Below are positions 35,694-45,359 of a stretch of 48,352 nucleotides of DNA, piece after piece; position 1 is the stretch's first letter, and every line of letters begins with the position of its first letter. This DNA comes from JBLNBQ01 sp050260095 (GTDB lineage Bacteria > Bacillota > UBA5301 > DYFA01). The DNA is taken from contig JBLNBQ010000087.1 in the NCBI GenBank assembly GCA_050260095.1, positions 1 to 48,352 of the forward strand, given 5' to 3'. The notes beneath the pieces were generated by a model. That model was given only the letters and a program-made list of their open reading frames with translations. It ran no database searches and was not told the DNA's origin. Position numbers and translations under genes: made by a program.

Positions 35694-36659
35694 TTGGGCT
35701 TCTCCAGTGAGGCGAAGAACGAACTGGCGCGGCTGATCCCATCCCGGCCCTGCTGCCGGAAGGCAGAACTGGCGGCCCTGGTCCGCCTGACCGGCGTTCT
35801 CCAGTTGGGCCGCCGCAGCCCGGGCCTCACCGTCACGAGCGAGAACGCGGCGGTGGCCCGCCTGACGCTCACGCTTTTCCGGTTGGCCTTTGCCGTTGAG
35901 GCCGAGGTGGTGGTCCGGCGCCGCACCCGGCTGCGCAAGAACAACATCTACGCGGTGGAACTGCCGCCCTCGGCTCCGGTGACCGACCTGCTCCACGAAC
36001 TGGGCGTCCTCTCCCCGGACGGCGAGTTCGCCCGCGCCTTGCCCGAGGACCTGCTCGCCCACCGCTGCTGCCGCAAGGCCTACCTGCGCGGCGCCTTCCT
36101 GGCACGCGGCTCGGTGACCGACCCCGAACGCGGCTACCATCTCGAGATCGGGGGCGATGAGGAGGAACACCTCGCCGCGCTCTCCCGCCTGCTCGGCACC
36201 TTCGAACTCGAGTCCAACCTGACCGGCCGGAAGGGGGAACCCGCGCTCTACCTCAAGGAGGCCGACCAGATCGTTCGCTTTCTCGGCCTCATCGGGGCGA
36301 GCGCTGCGGTCTTGGCCTTCGAGAACGTGCGCGTCAAGCGGGATGTCCGCAACCGGGTCAACCGGCTGGTCAACGCGGAGTCGGCGAACATGGAGAAGAC
36401 CGCCGCGGCCGCCGTCGACCAGTTGGAGGACATCGAGTTGATCCGGACCCGGCTGGGCTTCAAACACCTGCCTCTGGCCCTGCGGCAGGCGGCCGAGGCG
36501 CGGCTCGCCTTTCCCGAAGCGTCGCTGCGGGAGTTGGGGGAGCTGGTCACGCCGCCGGTCGGCAAGTCGGGGATCAATTACCGGATGCGCAGGTTGGCGG
36601 AGATTGCCCAAAAACTCCGAATAGAAGCGCCTTCCAACAAGAGCAGGAATCGTGAATGA
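35694..36659 (+). CDS. whiA: DNA-binding protein WhiA
   Basis: This 321-residue protein matches WhiA, a regulator of division and sporulation that pairs a degenerate LAGLIDADG homing-endonuclease fold with a helix-turn-helix. The opening FSSEAKNELARL, the LRGAFLARGSVTDPERGYHLEI segment and the C-terminal DNA-binding block LRELGELVTPPVGKSGINYRM are clear. TTG 35694 has GGAGGT 9 bases upstream. In many Bacillota whiA follows rapZ and yvcK; here neither is present and a broken chemoreceptor lies upstream, so the usual order is interrupted at this point. Confidence 0.97.
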   Translation: MGFSSEAKNELARLIPSRPCCRKAELAALVRLTGVLQLGRRSPGLTVTSENAAVARLTLTLFRLAFAVEAEVVVRRRTRLRKNNIYAVELPPSAPVTDLLHELGVLSPDGEFARALPEDLLAHRCCRKAYLRGAFLARGSVTDPERGYHLEIGGDEEEHLAALSRLLGTFELESNLTGRKGEPALYLKEADQIVRFLGLIGASAAVLAFENVRVKRDVRNRVNRLVNAESANMEKTAAAAVDQLEDIELIRTRLGFKHLPLALRQAAEARLAFPEASLRELGELVTPPVGKSGINYRMRRLAEIAQKLRIEAPSNKSRNRE

Positions 36660-36680
36660 ACCGGGCCAATATACAAACGG

Positions 36681-36706
36681 TTGATGGGTGAAGTTAGTCC
36701 TATATT
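36681..36706 (+). promoter_or_regulatory. Weak promoter candidate for the glycolytic operon
   Basis: TTGATG (36681-36686) and TATATT (36701-36706) lie 30 to 55 bases upstream of gap. The 14-base spacing is short, so the -35 assignment is doubtful. The 76-base gap after whiA otherwise holds no gene. No cggR repressor gene is present. Confidence 0.3.
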
Positions 36707-36735
36707 GCGGGCAGATTAACCTAGGAGGTATGCAT

Positions 36736-37743
<1,008 letters not shown>

Positions 37744-37779
37744 GCTGCCCTGCGGACCTTGGAACAGGAGGGGACCGGC

Positions 37780-38982
37780 GTGAACAAACTCACCGTGCGT
37801 GATCTCGAACCGGCCGGGCGGCGCGTGCTGGTGCGGGTCGACTTCAACGTGCCGGTCGACGAGGCCGGGCGCATCACCGACGACCGCCGCATCCGGGCGG
37901 CGCTGCCCACCATTGAGTATCTCTCGCAGCGCGGGGCCAAGGTCATCCTCTGCCCCCACTTCGGCCGGCCGACGGGGAAGGTGGTCGAAGAGTTCCGGCT
38001 GACCGCGGTGGCCGAGCGCCTCTCGCAGCTCCTCGGACGGCCGGTCGTCAAGACCTCCGACTGCATCGGCGAGGAGCCGCGCCAGGCGATCGCCGCGCTG
38101 CCCCCCGGCGGGGTGTTGCTCCTCGAAAACGTCCGCTTCTACCCCGAAGAGGAGACGAACGACCCGCACTTCGCCAAGGAGTTGGCCTCCCTGGCCGACC
38201 TGTACGTCAACGACGCCTTCGGCGCGGCCCACCGGGCCCATGCCTCCACCGCCGGGGTGGCCGCCTACCTGCCGGCCGCCGCCGGGCTCCTGCTCGAGAA
38301 GGAACTCACTTTCCTCGGGCGGGCGCTGGAGAACCCCGAGCGGCCCTTCGTGGCGCTGCTCGGCGGGAAGAAGGTCGAGGACAAGATCAAGGTCATCGAG
38401 AATCTGCTCGGCAAGGTCGACGCGCTGCTCATCGGCGGCGGGATGTCGTACACCTTCCTCAAGGCCCAAGGCTACGAGGTGGGCAAGTCCATCGTTGACG
38501 AGGCCCGGCTCGACTTCGCCCGCTGGTGCATGGAGGAGGCAAAGCGCCGCGGCGTCCGCTTCCTGCTGCCGGTCGACCTCGTGGTCGCCCAGGAGATCTC
38601 CGAGGACGCTCCGGCGCAGGTGGTGCCGGTGAACGCGATCCCCGAAGGCTGGATGGGCCTCGACATCGGCCCGCGCACGGCCGAGAACTTCGGCGCCGAA
38701 CTCTGCGCCGCGAAGACGGTGATCTGGAACGGCCCGGTGGGGGTCTTCGAACTCGAAGCCTTCTCGGCCGGCACCCTCGCGATGTGCCAGGCGCTCTCCC
38801 AGGTCGAAGGGACGACCATCATCGGAGGCGGCGACTCGGCGGCCGCAGTGGAGCAGCTGGGGTTCGCCGACAAAATGACGCACATCTCGACGGGCGGCGG
38901 GGCGTCGCTCGAATTCCTGGAAGGCCGGGAGTTGCCCGGGGTGGCGGCCCTCTCGCCCCGCCCGGCGCCGGTCGGAAAGTGA
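37780..38982 (+). CDS. pgk: Phosphoglycerate kinase
   Basis: This 400-residue PGK transfers phosphate from 1,3-bisphosphoglycerate to ADP. The RVLVRVDFNVPVDEAG start, CPHFGRPTGK, YVNDAFGAAHRAHAS, the LGGKKVEDKI hinge and the C-terminal nucleotide loop GGGDSAAAV with STGGGASLEFLEG are all as expected. GTG 37780 follows AGGAGGGG by a few bases; the in-frame ATG at 37759 precedes that site and is rejected. Spacing to gap is 36 bases and to tpiA 24 bases, so it is cotranscribed. Confidence 0.98.
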   Translation: MNKLTVRDLEPAGRRVLVRVDFNVPVDEAGRITDDRRIRAALPTIEYLSQRGAKVILCPHFGRPTGKVVEEFRLTAVAERLSQLLGRPVVKTSDCIGEEPRQAIAALPPGGVLLLENVRFYPEEETNDPHFAKELASLADLYVNDAFGAAHRAHASTAGVAAYLPAAAGLLLEKELTFLGRALENPERPFVALLGGKKVEDKIKVIENLLGKVDALLIGGGMSYTFLKAQGYEVGKSIVDEARLDFARWCMEEAKRRGVRFLLPVDLVVAQEISEDAPAQVVPVNAIPEGWMGLDIGPRTAENFGAELCAAKTVIWNGPVGVFELEAFSAGTLAMCQALSQVEGTTIIGGGDSAAAVEQLGFADKMTHISTGGGASLEFLEGRELPGVAALSPRPAPVGK

Positions 38983-39006
38983 CTGAACCAGACAGGAGGA
39001 ACCGAC

Positions 39007-39764
<758 letters not shown>

Positions 39765-39768
<4 letters not shown>

Positions 39769-41339
39769 GCGCCACGACCTCCTTCAAGGCGCCGGGCAGC
39801 CGGCCGGTGGTGCTCTGCATCATGGATGGCTGGGGGATAAACCCCCGGCGGGAAGGCAACGCCGTCCTGCTCGCGGCCACGCCAAACCTTGACCGCCTCT
39901 ACGCCCGGTACCCCACGAGCCAGCTCCAGGCCAGCGGCGAAGCGGTCGGGGTGATGGAGGGGCAGATGGGCGACTCGAACATCGGCCACCTCAACCTCGG
40001 GGCGGGGCGCGTCGTCTACCAGGACCTCGTCCGCATCTCCCGCGCCATCCGCACCCGCGACTTCTACGAGAACCAGGCCATCCGGGCGGCCATGCGCCAC
40101 GCCCGGGACAAGGGGACGCGCCTGCACCTCATGGGGCTGGTCTCGCCCGGCGGGGTCCATTCGCACTCCGCCCACCTCTATGCCTTGCTGGAGCTGGCGA
40201 AAGACCTCGACCTCCGCCCGGACCAGGTCTTCATCCATGCCTTCCTCGATGGGCGCGACGTGCCGCCTTCGAGCGCCCGGGCCTACCTGGCGGAGTTGGA
40301 GGCCAAGTGCGGCGAGTTCGGGGTTGGTCGGATCGCCACGGTCTCCGGGCGGTACTACGCCATGGACCGGGACAAGCGCTGGGACAGGGTGGAAAAGGCC
40401 TACCGGGCGATGGTCGAGGGGGAGGGGCTCACGGCCCGCAGCGCCGACGAGGCGGTGGAGGTCGCCTATGGGCGGGGCGAGACCGACGAGTTCGTCGTTC
40501 CCACGGTGCTCCAGGACGCCGACGGGGGTCCGGTGGCCACCATCCGTCCCGACGATGCGGTGATCTTCTTCAACTTCCGGTTCGACCGGGCCCGGGAGTT
40601 GACCTACGCCTTCACCCGCGACGACTTCGCCGGCTTTCCCCGGGCGCCGCTGCCCGGGCTCTTCTTCGTCTGCCTGACCCGCTACGACGAGACGGTCCAC
40701 GCCCCAGTGGCTTTCCCGCCGCAGGAACTGACCAACACCCTGGGGGAGCACCTCGGGAAGCTGGGAAAGCGGCAACTCCGCACAGCCGAGACCGAGAAGT
40801 ACGCCCACGTGACGTTCTTCTTCAACGGCGGCGTGGAGGAACCGAGTCCCGGAGAGGACCGGAAGCTGGTCCCCTCGCCCCGGGTGGCGACTTACGACCT
40901 GCAGCCGGAGATGAGCGCCTATCCCGTCGCCGACGGCGTCGTCGCGGCTGTGGAGAGCGGCACGTATGACCTGATCGTGGTGAACTTCGCCAACGGCGAC
41001 ATGGTCGGCCACACCGGTGTCCTCGAGGCGGCGATCAAGGCCTGCGAGGCCGTGGACGCCTGCGTCGGACGGGTGGCCGACGCGGTGGTGAGGGCCGGGG
41101 GCGCCATGCTCCTCACCGCCGACCACGGAAACTGCGAGCAGATGATCGACTACGAGACCGGGGAGCCGTGGACGGCCCACACCTTGAACCCGGTCCCGGT
41201 CTGTCTCATCGACGAGGCGCGCCGCGCCTTCCGCCTCAGAGAAGGCATCCTGGCGGACGTGGCGCCCACGCTTCTGGAGCTTATGGGCTTGCCGGTGCCG
41301 GGGGAGATGACGGGCCAATCGCTGCTGGTGGCCCCTTGA
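39765..41339 (+). CDS. gpmI: 2,3-bisphosphoglycerate-independent phosphoglycerate mutase
   Basis: This 524-residue Mn-dependent mutase converts 3- to 2-phosphoglycerate. Metal and catalytic blocks are CIMDGWGIN, GDSNIGHLNLGAGR with the phosphoserine nucleophile, FLDGRDVPPSSA, FNFRFDRARE, NFANGDMVGHTG and LTADHGNCEQM. Length is slightly above the usual 510 because of a short N-terminal lead (SATTSFKAPGSR). GTG 39765 overlaps the tpiA stop. The cofactor-independent form and this gene order are typical of Bacillota, where Mn dependence links the enzyme to pH control in spores. Confidence 0.98.
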
Positions 41340-41357
41340 GGCTGGCCCTTGGTCTGC

Positions 41358-41374
41358 CCGGGCCGCCGGCCCGG
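41358..41374 (+). terminator. GC stem-loop between gpmI and eno
   Basis: ccgggcc and ggcccgg form a perfect 7-bp stem with loop gcc, followed only by ttct. It may attenuate or stabilise the message; the lack of a U-run makes full termination unlikely. Confidence 0.35.
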
Positions 41375-41406
41375 TTCTAGCTACGCATGAGAAGGAGGCA
41401 GGTTAG

Positions 41407-42705
41407 GTGACGACGATCGCAGATGTCTACGGGCGGGAGATACTCGATTCCCGGGGTAATCCCACCGTGGAAGTGGAAGTGGTGCTGGCCGACGGGACGA
41501 TCGGCCGGGCGGCCGTCCCGTCGGGGGCGTCCACGGGGCAATTTGAGGCGGTCGAACTGCGCGACGACGAGAAGGAGCGCTACGGCGGCAAGGGCGTGCG
41601 CCGGGCCGTGGAACACGTGAACAAGGTCATTCGCCCGGAGATTCTCGGCCTCGACGCCACGGAGCAGGTCCGCCTCGATCAGCTCATGATCGAACTCGAC
41701 GGCACCCCCAACAAGGGCAAGCTGGGCGCCAACGCCATCCTCGGCGTTTCCCTGGCGGTGGCCAAGGCGGCCGCCGAAGCGCTGGGCCTGCCGCTTTACC
41801 AGTACCTCGGCGGAGTCAACGCCAAGACGTTGCCGGTGCCCATGATGAACATCCTGAACGGCGGCAAGCACGCCGACAACAACGTCGACATCCAGGAGTT
41901 CATGGTCATGCCGCTGGGGGCGAGCACCTTCGCCGAGGCGCTCCGCATGGGCGCCGAGGTCTTCCACGCCCTCAAGGCGGTGCTGAAGGGCAAGGGCCTG
42001 AACACGGCGGTCGGCGACGAGGGCGGCTTCGCGCCCAACCTCGGCAGCAACGAAGAAGCGCTCGAAGTCCTGGTCGAAGCGATCCAGCGGGCCGGCTACG
42101 AGCCCGGCAAGGGGGTCGCCATCGCCATGGACGTGGCCTCCACCGAACTCTTCAAGGACGGCAAGTACGTCCTCGCCGGACAGGGCGCGACCCTGACCAC
42201 CGACCAGATGATCGAGTTCTACGAGCGCCTGCTCGACAAGTACCCCATCGTCTCCATCGAGGACCCGCTCTCCGAGGACGAGTGGGACGCCTGGCAGCGG
42301 CTCACCGAGCGCCTGGGCAAGCGGGTGCAGCTCGTCGGCGACGATCTCTTCGTGACCAACACCGGCCGGATCGAGAAGGGCATCGGCCTGGGCGTCGCCA
42401 ATTCGGTGCTCATCAAGGTCAACCAGATCGGTTCTCTCACCGAGACGCTCGACGCCATCGAGATGGCGAAGCGGGCGGGGTACACGGCGGTGGTCTCCCA
42501 CCGGTCGGGCGAGACCGAGGACACGACGATCGCCGACATCGTGGTCGCGACCAACGCCGGCCAGATCAAGACCGGGGCGCCCTCCCGCACCGACCGGGTC
42601 GCCAAGTACAACCAGTTGCTCAGGATCGAAGACGAACTGGATGAGGCCGCCGGGTTCCCGGGCTGGGAGTGCTTCCACAACGTCCGGAAGCTCAGCCGCG
42701 GCTGA
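41407..42705 (+). CDS. eno: Enolase
   Basis: This 432-residue enolase dehydrates 2-phosphoglycerate to phosphoenolpyruvate. Signatures include EILDSRGNPTVEVEV, PSGASTGQFEAVELRD, GDEGGFAPNL, SIEDPLSEDEWDAW, KVNQIGSLTET with the catalytic Lys, and SHRSGETEDTTIADI. GTG 41407 follows AAGGAGGCAG. It closes the glycolytic operon; secG has its own strong promoter downstream. Nothing unusual. Confidence 0.98.
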   Translation: MTTIADVYGREILDSRGNPTVEVEVVLADGTIGRAAVPSGASTGQFEAVELRDDEKERYGGKGVRRAVEHVNKVIRPEILGLDATEQVRLDQLMIELDGTPNKGKLGANAILGVSLAVAKAAAEALGLPLYQYLGGVNAKTLPVPMMNILNGGKHADNNVDIQEFMVMPLGASTFAEALRMGAEVFHALKAVLKGKGLNTAVGDEGGFAPNLGSNEEALEVLVEAIQRAGYEPGKGVAIAMDVASTELFKDGKYVLAGQGATLTTDQMIEFYERLLDKYPIVSIEDPLSEDEWDAWQRLTERLGKRVQLVGDDLFVTNTGRIEKGIGLGVANSVLIKVNQIGSLTETLDAIEMAKRAGYTAVVSHRSGETEDTTIADIVVATNAGQIKTGAPSRTDRVAKYNQLLRIEDELDEAAGFPGWECFHNVRKLSRG

Positions 42706-42804
42706 GAGGCCCGGCCGGCCAGGCCGGCAGCCCCGTCCTCGCCGTCCGCTCCCCCGGTCCAACCCCCCGGGTCTCGGCTCCAGACTTTAGGTCCAGACTT
42801 CTGG

Positions 42805-42833
42805 TTGCTGGCCCAGCCCGGGTGTGGTATAGT
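42805..42833 (+). promoter_or_regulatory. Strong extended -10 promoter for secG
   Basis: TTGCTG at 42805-42810, 17 bases, then TATAGT at 42828-42833 preceded by TGG, making an extended -10. The expected start lies about 25 bases before the secG ribosome site AGGAGGT. Confidence 0.7.
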
Positions 42834-42865
42834 TAGGAACGGGTATTTCCAGGAGGTGGCTGGTT

Positions 42866-43090
42866 TTGCGGACCTTGCTGTTCATCCTGCAGTTCGTGAT
42901 CTCGCTCGGGCTGATCGTGGTCGTGACCATGCAGTCGAGCAAGGGCGAGGGTTTGGGCTCCATCGGCGGCGGCGCGCAGCTCTTCTTCTCCGCCAACAAG
43001 GGTGTCGAGGCCCTGCTCAACAAGGTGACCGTCTGGCTGGCGGTGGCTTTCATGGTCTCCTCCATCCTGGTCGCGGTCGTCAACTACTAG
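42866..43090 (+). CDS. secG: Preprotein translocase subunit SecG
   Basis: This is a 74-residue protein with two membrane helices (about residues 3-22 and 52-72) joined by a cytoplasmic loop containing MQSSKGEGLGSIGGGAQLFF, the SecG signature. SecG is the small accessory subunit of the SecYEG channel that helps SecA-driven export. TTG 42866 has AGGAGGT 8 bases upstream. Placement next to eno is common in Bacillota. A good terminator follows it. Confidence 0.95.
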   Translation: MRTLLFILQFVISLGLIVVVTMQSSKGEGLGSIGGGAQLFFSANKGVEALLNKVTVWLAVAFMVSSILVAVVNY

Positions 43091-43116
43091 GAACGGCGAA
43101 TGCATAGAGCTACGGG

Positions 43117-43146
43117 GAATGCGCCGCGGGCGCATTCTTCTTTTCC
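43117..43146 (+). terminator. Rho-independent terminator/attenuator after secG
   Basis: gaatgcgcc (43117-43125) and ggcgcattc (43129-43137) form a perfect 9-bp stem with loop gcg, followed by ttcttttcc. The ribosome site of the next gene begins right after, so read-through could be regulated. Confidence 0.75.
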
Positions 43147-43161
43147 GGAGGAGTGAGAAGG

Positions 43162-43716
43162 ATGACGCGGGAAGAAGCTCTGGTCGAGATCGAGAAGCGG
43201 GTGAAGAACCGGAACCTCGTCAAGCACATGCTGGCCGTCGAGGCGATCATGCGCGAACTGGCGGTGCGCTTCGGCGAGGACCCCGAGCGGTGGGGCTTGG
43301 CCGGCCTGGTCCACGACATCGACTACGACCAGACGGCGGACCAGCCGCAGCAGCATGCGCTGGTCGGCGCGGCGATCCTTGAGGAACTCGGCGTCGATCC
43401 CGAGATCGTCTATGCCGTCAAGGCGCACAACGGGGAGAACCTGGGCATTCCCCGGCAGCGCCGGATGGACAAGGCGCTCTTCGCCGCCGACCCGCTCTCC
43501 GGACTGATCGTGGCCTCCGCCCTGATCCACCCCGACAAGAAGCTGGCCAGCATCGACGCGGATTTCGTGCTCAACCGGTTCGGCGAGAAGGGGTTCGCCC
43601 GGGGCGCCAACCGGGAGCACATCAAGAGTTGCCACGAACTCGGCCTTGAACTCAGGGAGTTCATCGCGCTGGGGCTCGCCGGGATGCAGCGGGCGCACGA
43701 GGCCATCGGGCTATGA
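43162..43716 (+). CDS. HD-domain phosphohydrolase
   Basis: This 184-residue protein has the HD metal motif: His in LVKHMLAVEAIM, the LVHDIDYD pair, His in AVKAHNG and a downstream Asp in LFAADPLSG. It resembles small HDIG-type hydrolases of nucleotides or phosphoesters, of unknown substrate. ATG 43162 has GGAGGAG 9 bases upstream; GTG 43153 is too close to that site. Its stop overlaps the smpB start (ATGA). In many relatives the secG-smpB interval holds rnr (RNase R); that gene is absent here and this one takes its place. Confidence 0.88.
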   Translation: MTREEALVEIEKRVKNRNLVKHMLAVEAIMRELAVRFGEDPERWGLAGLVHDIDYDQTADQPQQHALVGAAILEELGVDPEIVYAVKAHNGENLGIPRQRRMDKALFAADPLSGLIVASALIHPDKKLASIDADFVLNRFGEKGFARGANREHIKSCHELGLELREFIALGLAGMQRAHEAIGL

Positions 43717-44222
43717 CCGCCCAGCCGGCCCAGGCAGGCGGAGGCGGCAGCGGACGCCCCCGGGCGGAGAAGACCGTCGCCACCAATCGCCAGGCCCATC
43801 ACGAGTATTTCGTGCTGGAGACCCTGGAGGCCGGGATCGTCTTGACCGGGACGGAGGTCAAATCGCTCCGGGCCGGCCGCGCCAACCTCAAGGACTCCTT
43901 CGCCAAGATCGACGGCGGCGAGGTCTTCCTCCACAACCTGCACATCAGTCCCTACGACTTCGGCAACCGCGAGAACCACGAGCCGCTCCGCACCCGGAAG
44001 CTCCTGCTCCACCGGTCGGAGACCCTGCGCCTGTTGGCCAAGACCCGCGAGAAGGGGCTCACCTTGGTGCCGCTCCGCCTCTACTTCGACCTGCGGGGGC
44101 GGGTCAAGGTCGAGTTGGCCCTGGTCAAGGGGAAGCACGCCTGGGATAAGCGGGAAGCCATCGCCGAGCGCGAGACCAAGCGCGAGGTCGACCGGGAGAT
44201 GCGGGAGCGGCTCAAGGGGTAA
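43713..44222 (+). CDS. smpB: SsrA-binding protein SmpB
   Basis: SmpB binds tmRNA and delivers it to stalled ribosomes. The 169-residue protein has the beta-barrel core with NRQAHHEYFVLETLEAGIVL, TGTEVKSLRAGRANL, HNLHISPYD, LLLHRSETLRLL and PLRLYFDLRGRVKVELALVKGK, and ends in the basic helix KREAIAERETKREVDREM that reads the mRNA channel. The first 20 residues are a Gly/Ala-rich lead, longer than usual. ATG 43713 overlaps the HD gene stop. tmRNA lies 361 bases downstream. Confidence 0.97.
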   Translation: MTAQPAQAGGGGSGRPRAEKTVATNRQAHHEYFVLETLEAGIVLTGTEVKSLRAGRANLKDSFAKIDGGEVFLHNLHISPYDFGNRENHEPLRTRKLLLHRSETLRLLAKTREKGLTLVPLRLYFDLRGRVKVELALVKGKHAWDKREAIAERETKREVDREMRERLKG

Positions 44223-44250
44223 TCTTGTCCCCTGTTTCGGTTCGCTCAGA

Positions 44251-44403
44251 GGGTCTTCCTTGAGCACGCAGCGGTTCGCCCGGCGAGCTTGGGTGGGAGC
44301 CCGGCCGCTGGCCGTCCATGGCCAGAAGCCGGGTTCGTCGCTTCCTGCGACGAACCCACCCTCAAACCCCGGGCCGTCCCTTGCGTGCTCAGGCGGAAGC
44401 CCC
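44251..44403 (+). ncRNA. Candidate structured RNA between smpB and ssrA
   Basis: The 361-base gap from smpB to tmRNA has no credible gene but holds a nested stem system: 44251-44259 with 44395-44403 (one bulge), 44261-44270 with 44382-44391 (10 bp, perfect), 44278-44283 with 44369-44374, and 44289-44297 with 44355-44365 (2-base bulge). The last closes a three-way junction of two arms: 44300-44305/44328-44333, capped by 44308-44313/44320-44325, and 44334-44341/44347-44354 (8 bp, loop ttcct). About 53 pairs in 153 bases. I do not recognise the family. It may be a small RNA, an element processed with tmRNA, or a mobile repeat. Strand is assigned by neighbours only. Confidence 0.5.
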
Positions 44404-44531
44404 ATTCGCTCACCGCTCCAGGGAAGCAGGTTCTTCCGAGCTAGAGGGGCGCCACAATTCCTGCAAACAGAACGTACGCCAAGGCCAAAGTCGCACCTGA
44501 TCCGTCCGGATGGTCGCCGGCGCGGGGTCGG

Positions 44532-44561
44532 GTGACAGCTGTCCGCCCGGCGTGTTATAAT
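44532..44561 (+). promoter_or_regulatory. Promoter of tmRNA gene
   Basis: GTGACA (5 of 6 with TTGACA) at 44532-44537, 18 bases, then perfect TATAAT at 44556-44561 with an extended TG at 44553-44554. Transcription would start about 15 bases before the mature tmRNA 5' end, as expected for RNase P processing. Confidence 0.8.
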
Positions 44562-44583
44562 AGGTGCAGTTCCACACAAGATT

Positions 44584-44981
44584 GGGGGCGCTTGGATTCG
44601 ACGGAGAGTGTGGGAACAGCGATAGCGAGCCGGGTTCTCCGCCAGCCCGTTAAAACGGTGGAAAAGGCATAACTGCCGACAACTACGCTTACGCTGCGTA
44701 GCCTAGCAGGCTAGCAGCCGTCGGCCCGGTCTCTCCGGTGGACCGGTCACCGGCGTCATGCAGCCGGATACCGAGGCTCCAATTCTCGGAGGAGCGGGGG
44801 GAATCCCTATCGAGATAGCTGAAGGGGCGGTTTGCCGGCCGTCTACCCTGGAGGCGAAGCGGGCGAAGCCATAACGCCGCTCAGCGGAAGGTTGGCAATA
44901 GCTCAAACGACCGCGCTGCGCTCGGAGAAGTCGCTGTTAATGCCTCTTCGGACGTGGGTTCGACTCCCACCGCCTCCACCA
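44584..44981 (+). ncRNA. ssrA: Transfer-messenger RNA
   Basis: This is a one-piece tmRNA of about 398 bases. The 5' end GGGGGCG pairs with CGCCUCC at 44971-44977, and CCA is encoded at the 3' end. The tRNA-like part has the conserved TTGGATTCGAC near the 5' end and GTGGGTTCGACTCCCAC (T arm) near the 3' end. The tag frame appears to resume at GCC 44675 and reads A-D-N-Y-A-Y-A-A before TAG 44699-44701, after the tmRNA-borne Ala. It rescues stalled ribosomes together with SmpB encoded upstream. Confidence 0.96.
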
Positions 44982-44993
44982 CTTTGCATGTCA

Positions 44994-45027
44994 GGACTGG
45001 GACGCGACTCCCGGTCCTTTTCTTTTC
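44994..45027 (+). terminator. Rho-independent terminator of tmRNA
   Basis: ggactggga (44994-45002) pairs with tcccggtcc (45009-45017) with one T-G wobble and a 6-base loop, followed by TTTTCTTTTC. It lies 12 bases after the encoded CCA. Confidence 0.85.
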
Positions 45028-45116
45028 GTCCAGCGCTGCCGGTGATGACTCAGAGAGCTCGGCCGAGGGTAGGGGGAGAATAACAGGCGAGGTCCTTCGG
45101 GAGAGGAGGCGGCGCG

Positions 45117-45230
45117 GTGCCGGGCGGATGCGGCTGCGGCGGCGGTGGCAAGGCCATCGGGAAGCAGAATGCCGACAAGACCAAGGAGAAAACGGCAACC
45201 ACCACTGCGGACAAGACCAAGAGCAAGTGA
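45117..45230 (+). CDS. Small Gly/Cys/Lys-rich protein, 37 residues
   Basis: I do not recognise this gene. GTG 45117 is preceded by GAGAGGAGGC and opens a 37-residue frame that starts MPGGCGCGGGG and continues into a Lys/Thr/Ala-rich tail (KTKEKTATTTADKTKSK). The CGC pair could bind metal or flavin-like groups, and the tail is disordered and strongly basic. It lies alone between the tmRNA terminator and the radical SAM gene. The strong ribosome site and sharp split into two regions favour a real gene, perhaps a spore or nucleic acid-binding protein. A chance frame cannot be excluded. Confidence 0.5.
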   Translation: MPGGCGCGGGGKAIGKQNADKTKEKTATTTADKTKSK

Positions 45231-45359
45231 TCCTCGAATGCTAGAGGGGAACAGGGGGCCGTCCAAGCCGACCGGCGGGGCGGCTCTCTCTTACTCGACA
45301 ATCCCGGCCGGCGGGAGTACACTCGGGGGAGAGTGCCAGCCACGCAAGGGGGAGAAGCT

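Noticed and set aside
42708..42760. GC-rich inverted sequence after eno as a terminator
   Set aside because: ccggccggcc repeats can fold, but there is no U-run and several alternative pairings, so a site cannot be assigned.
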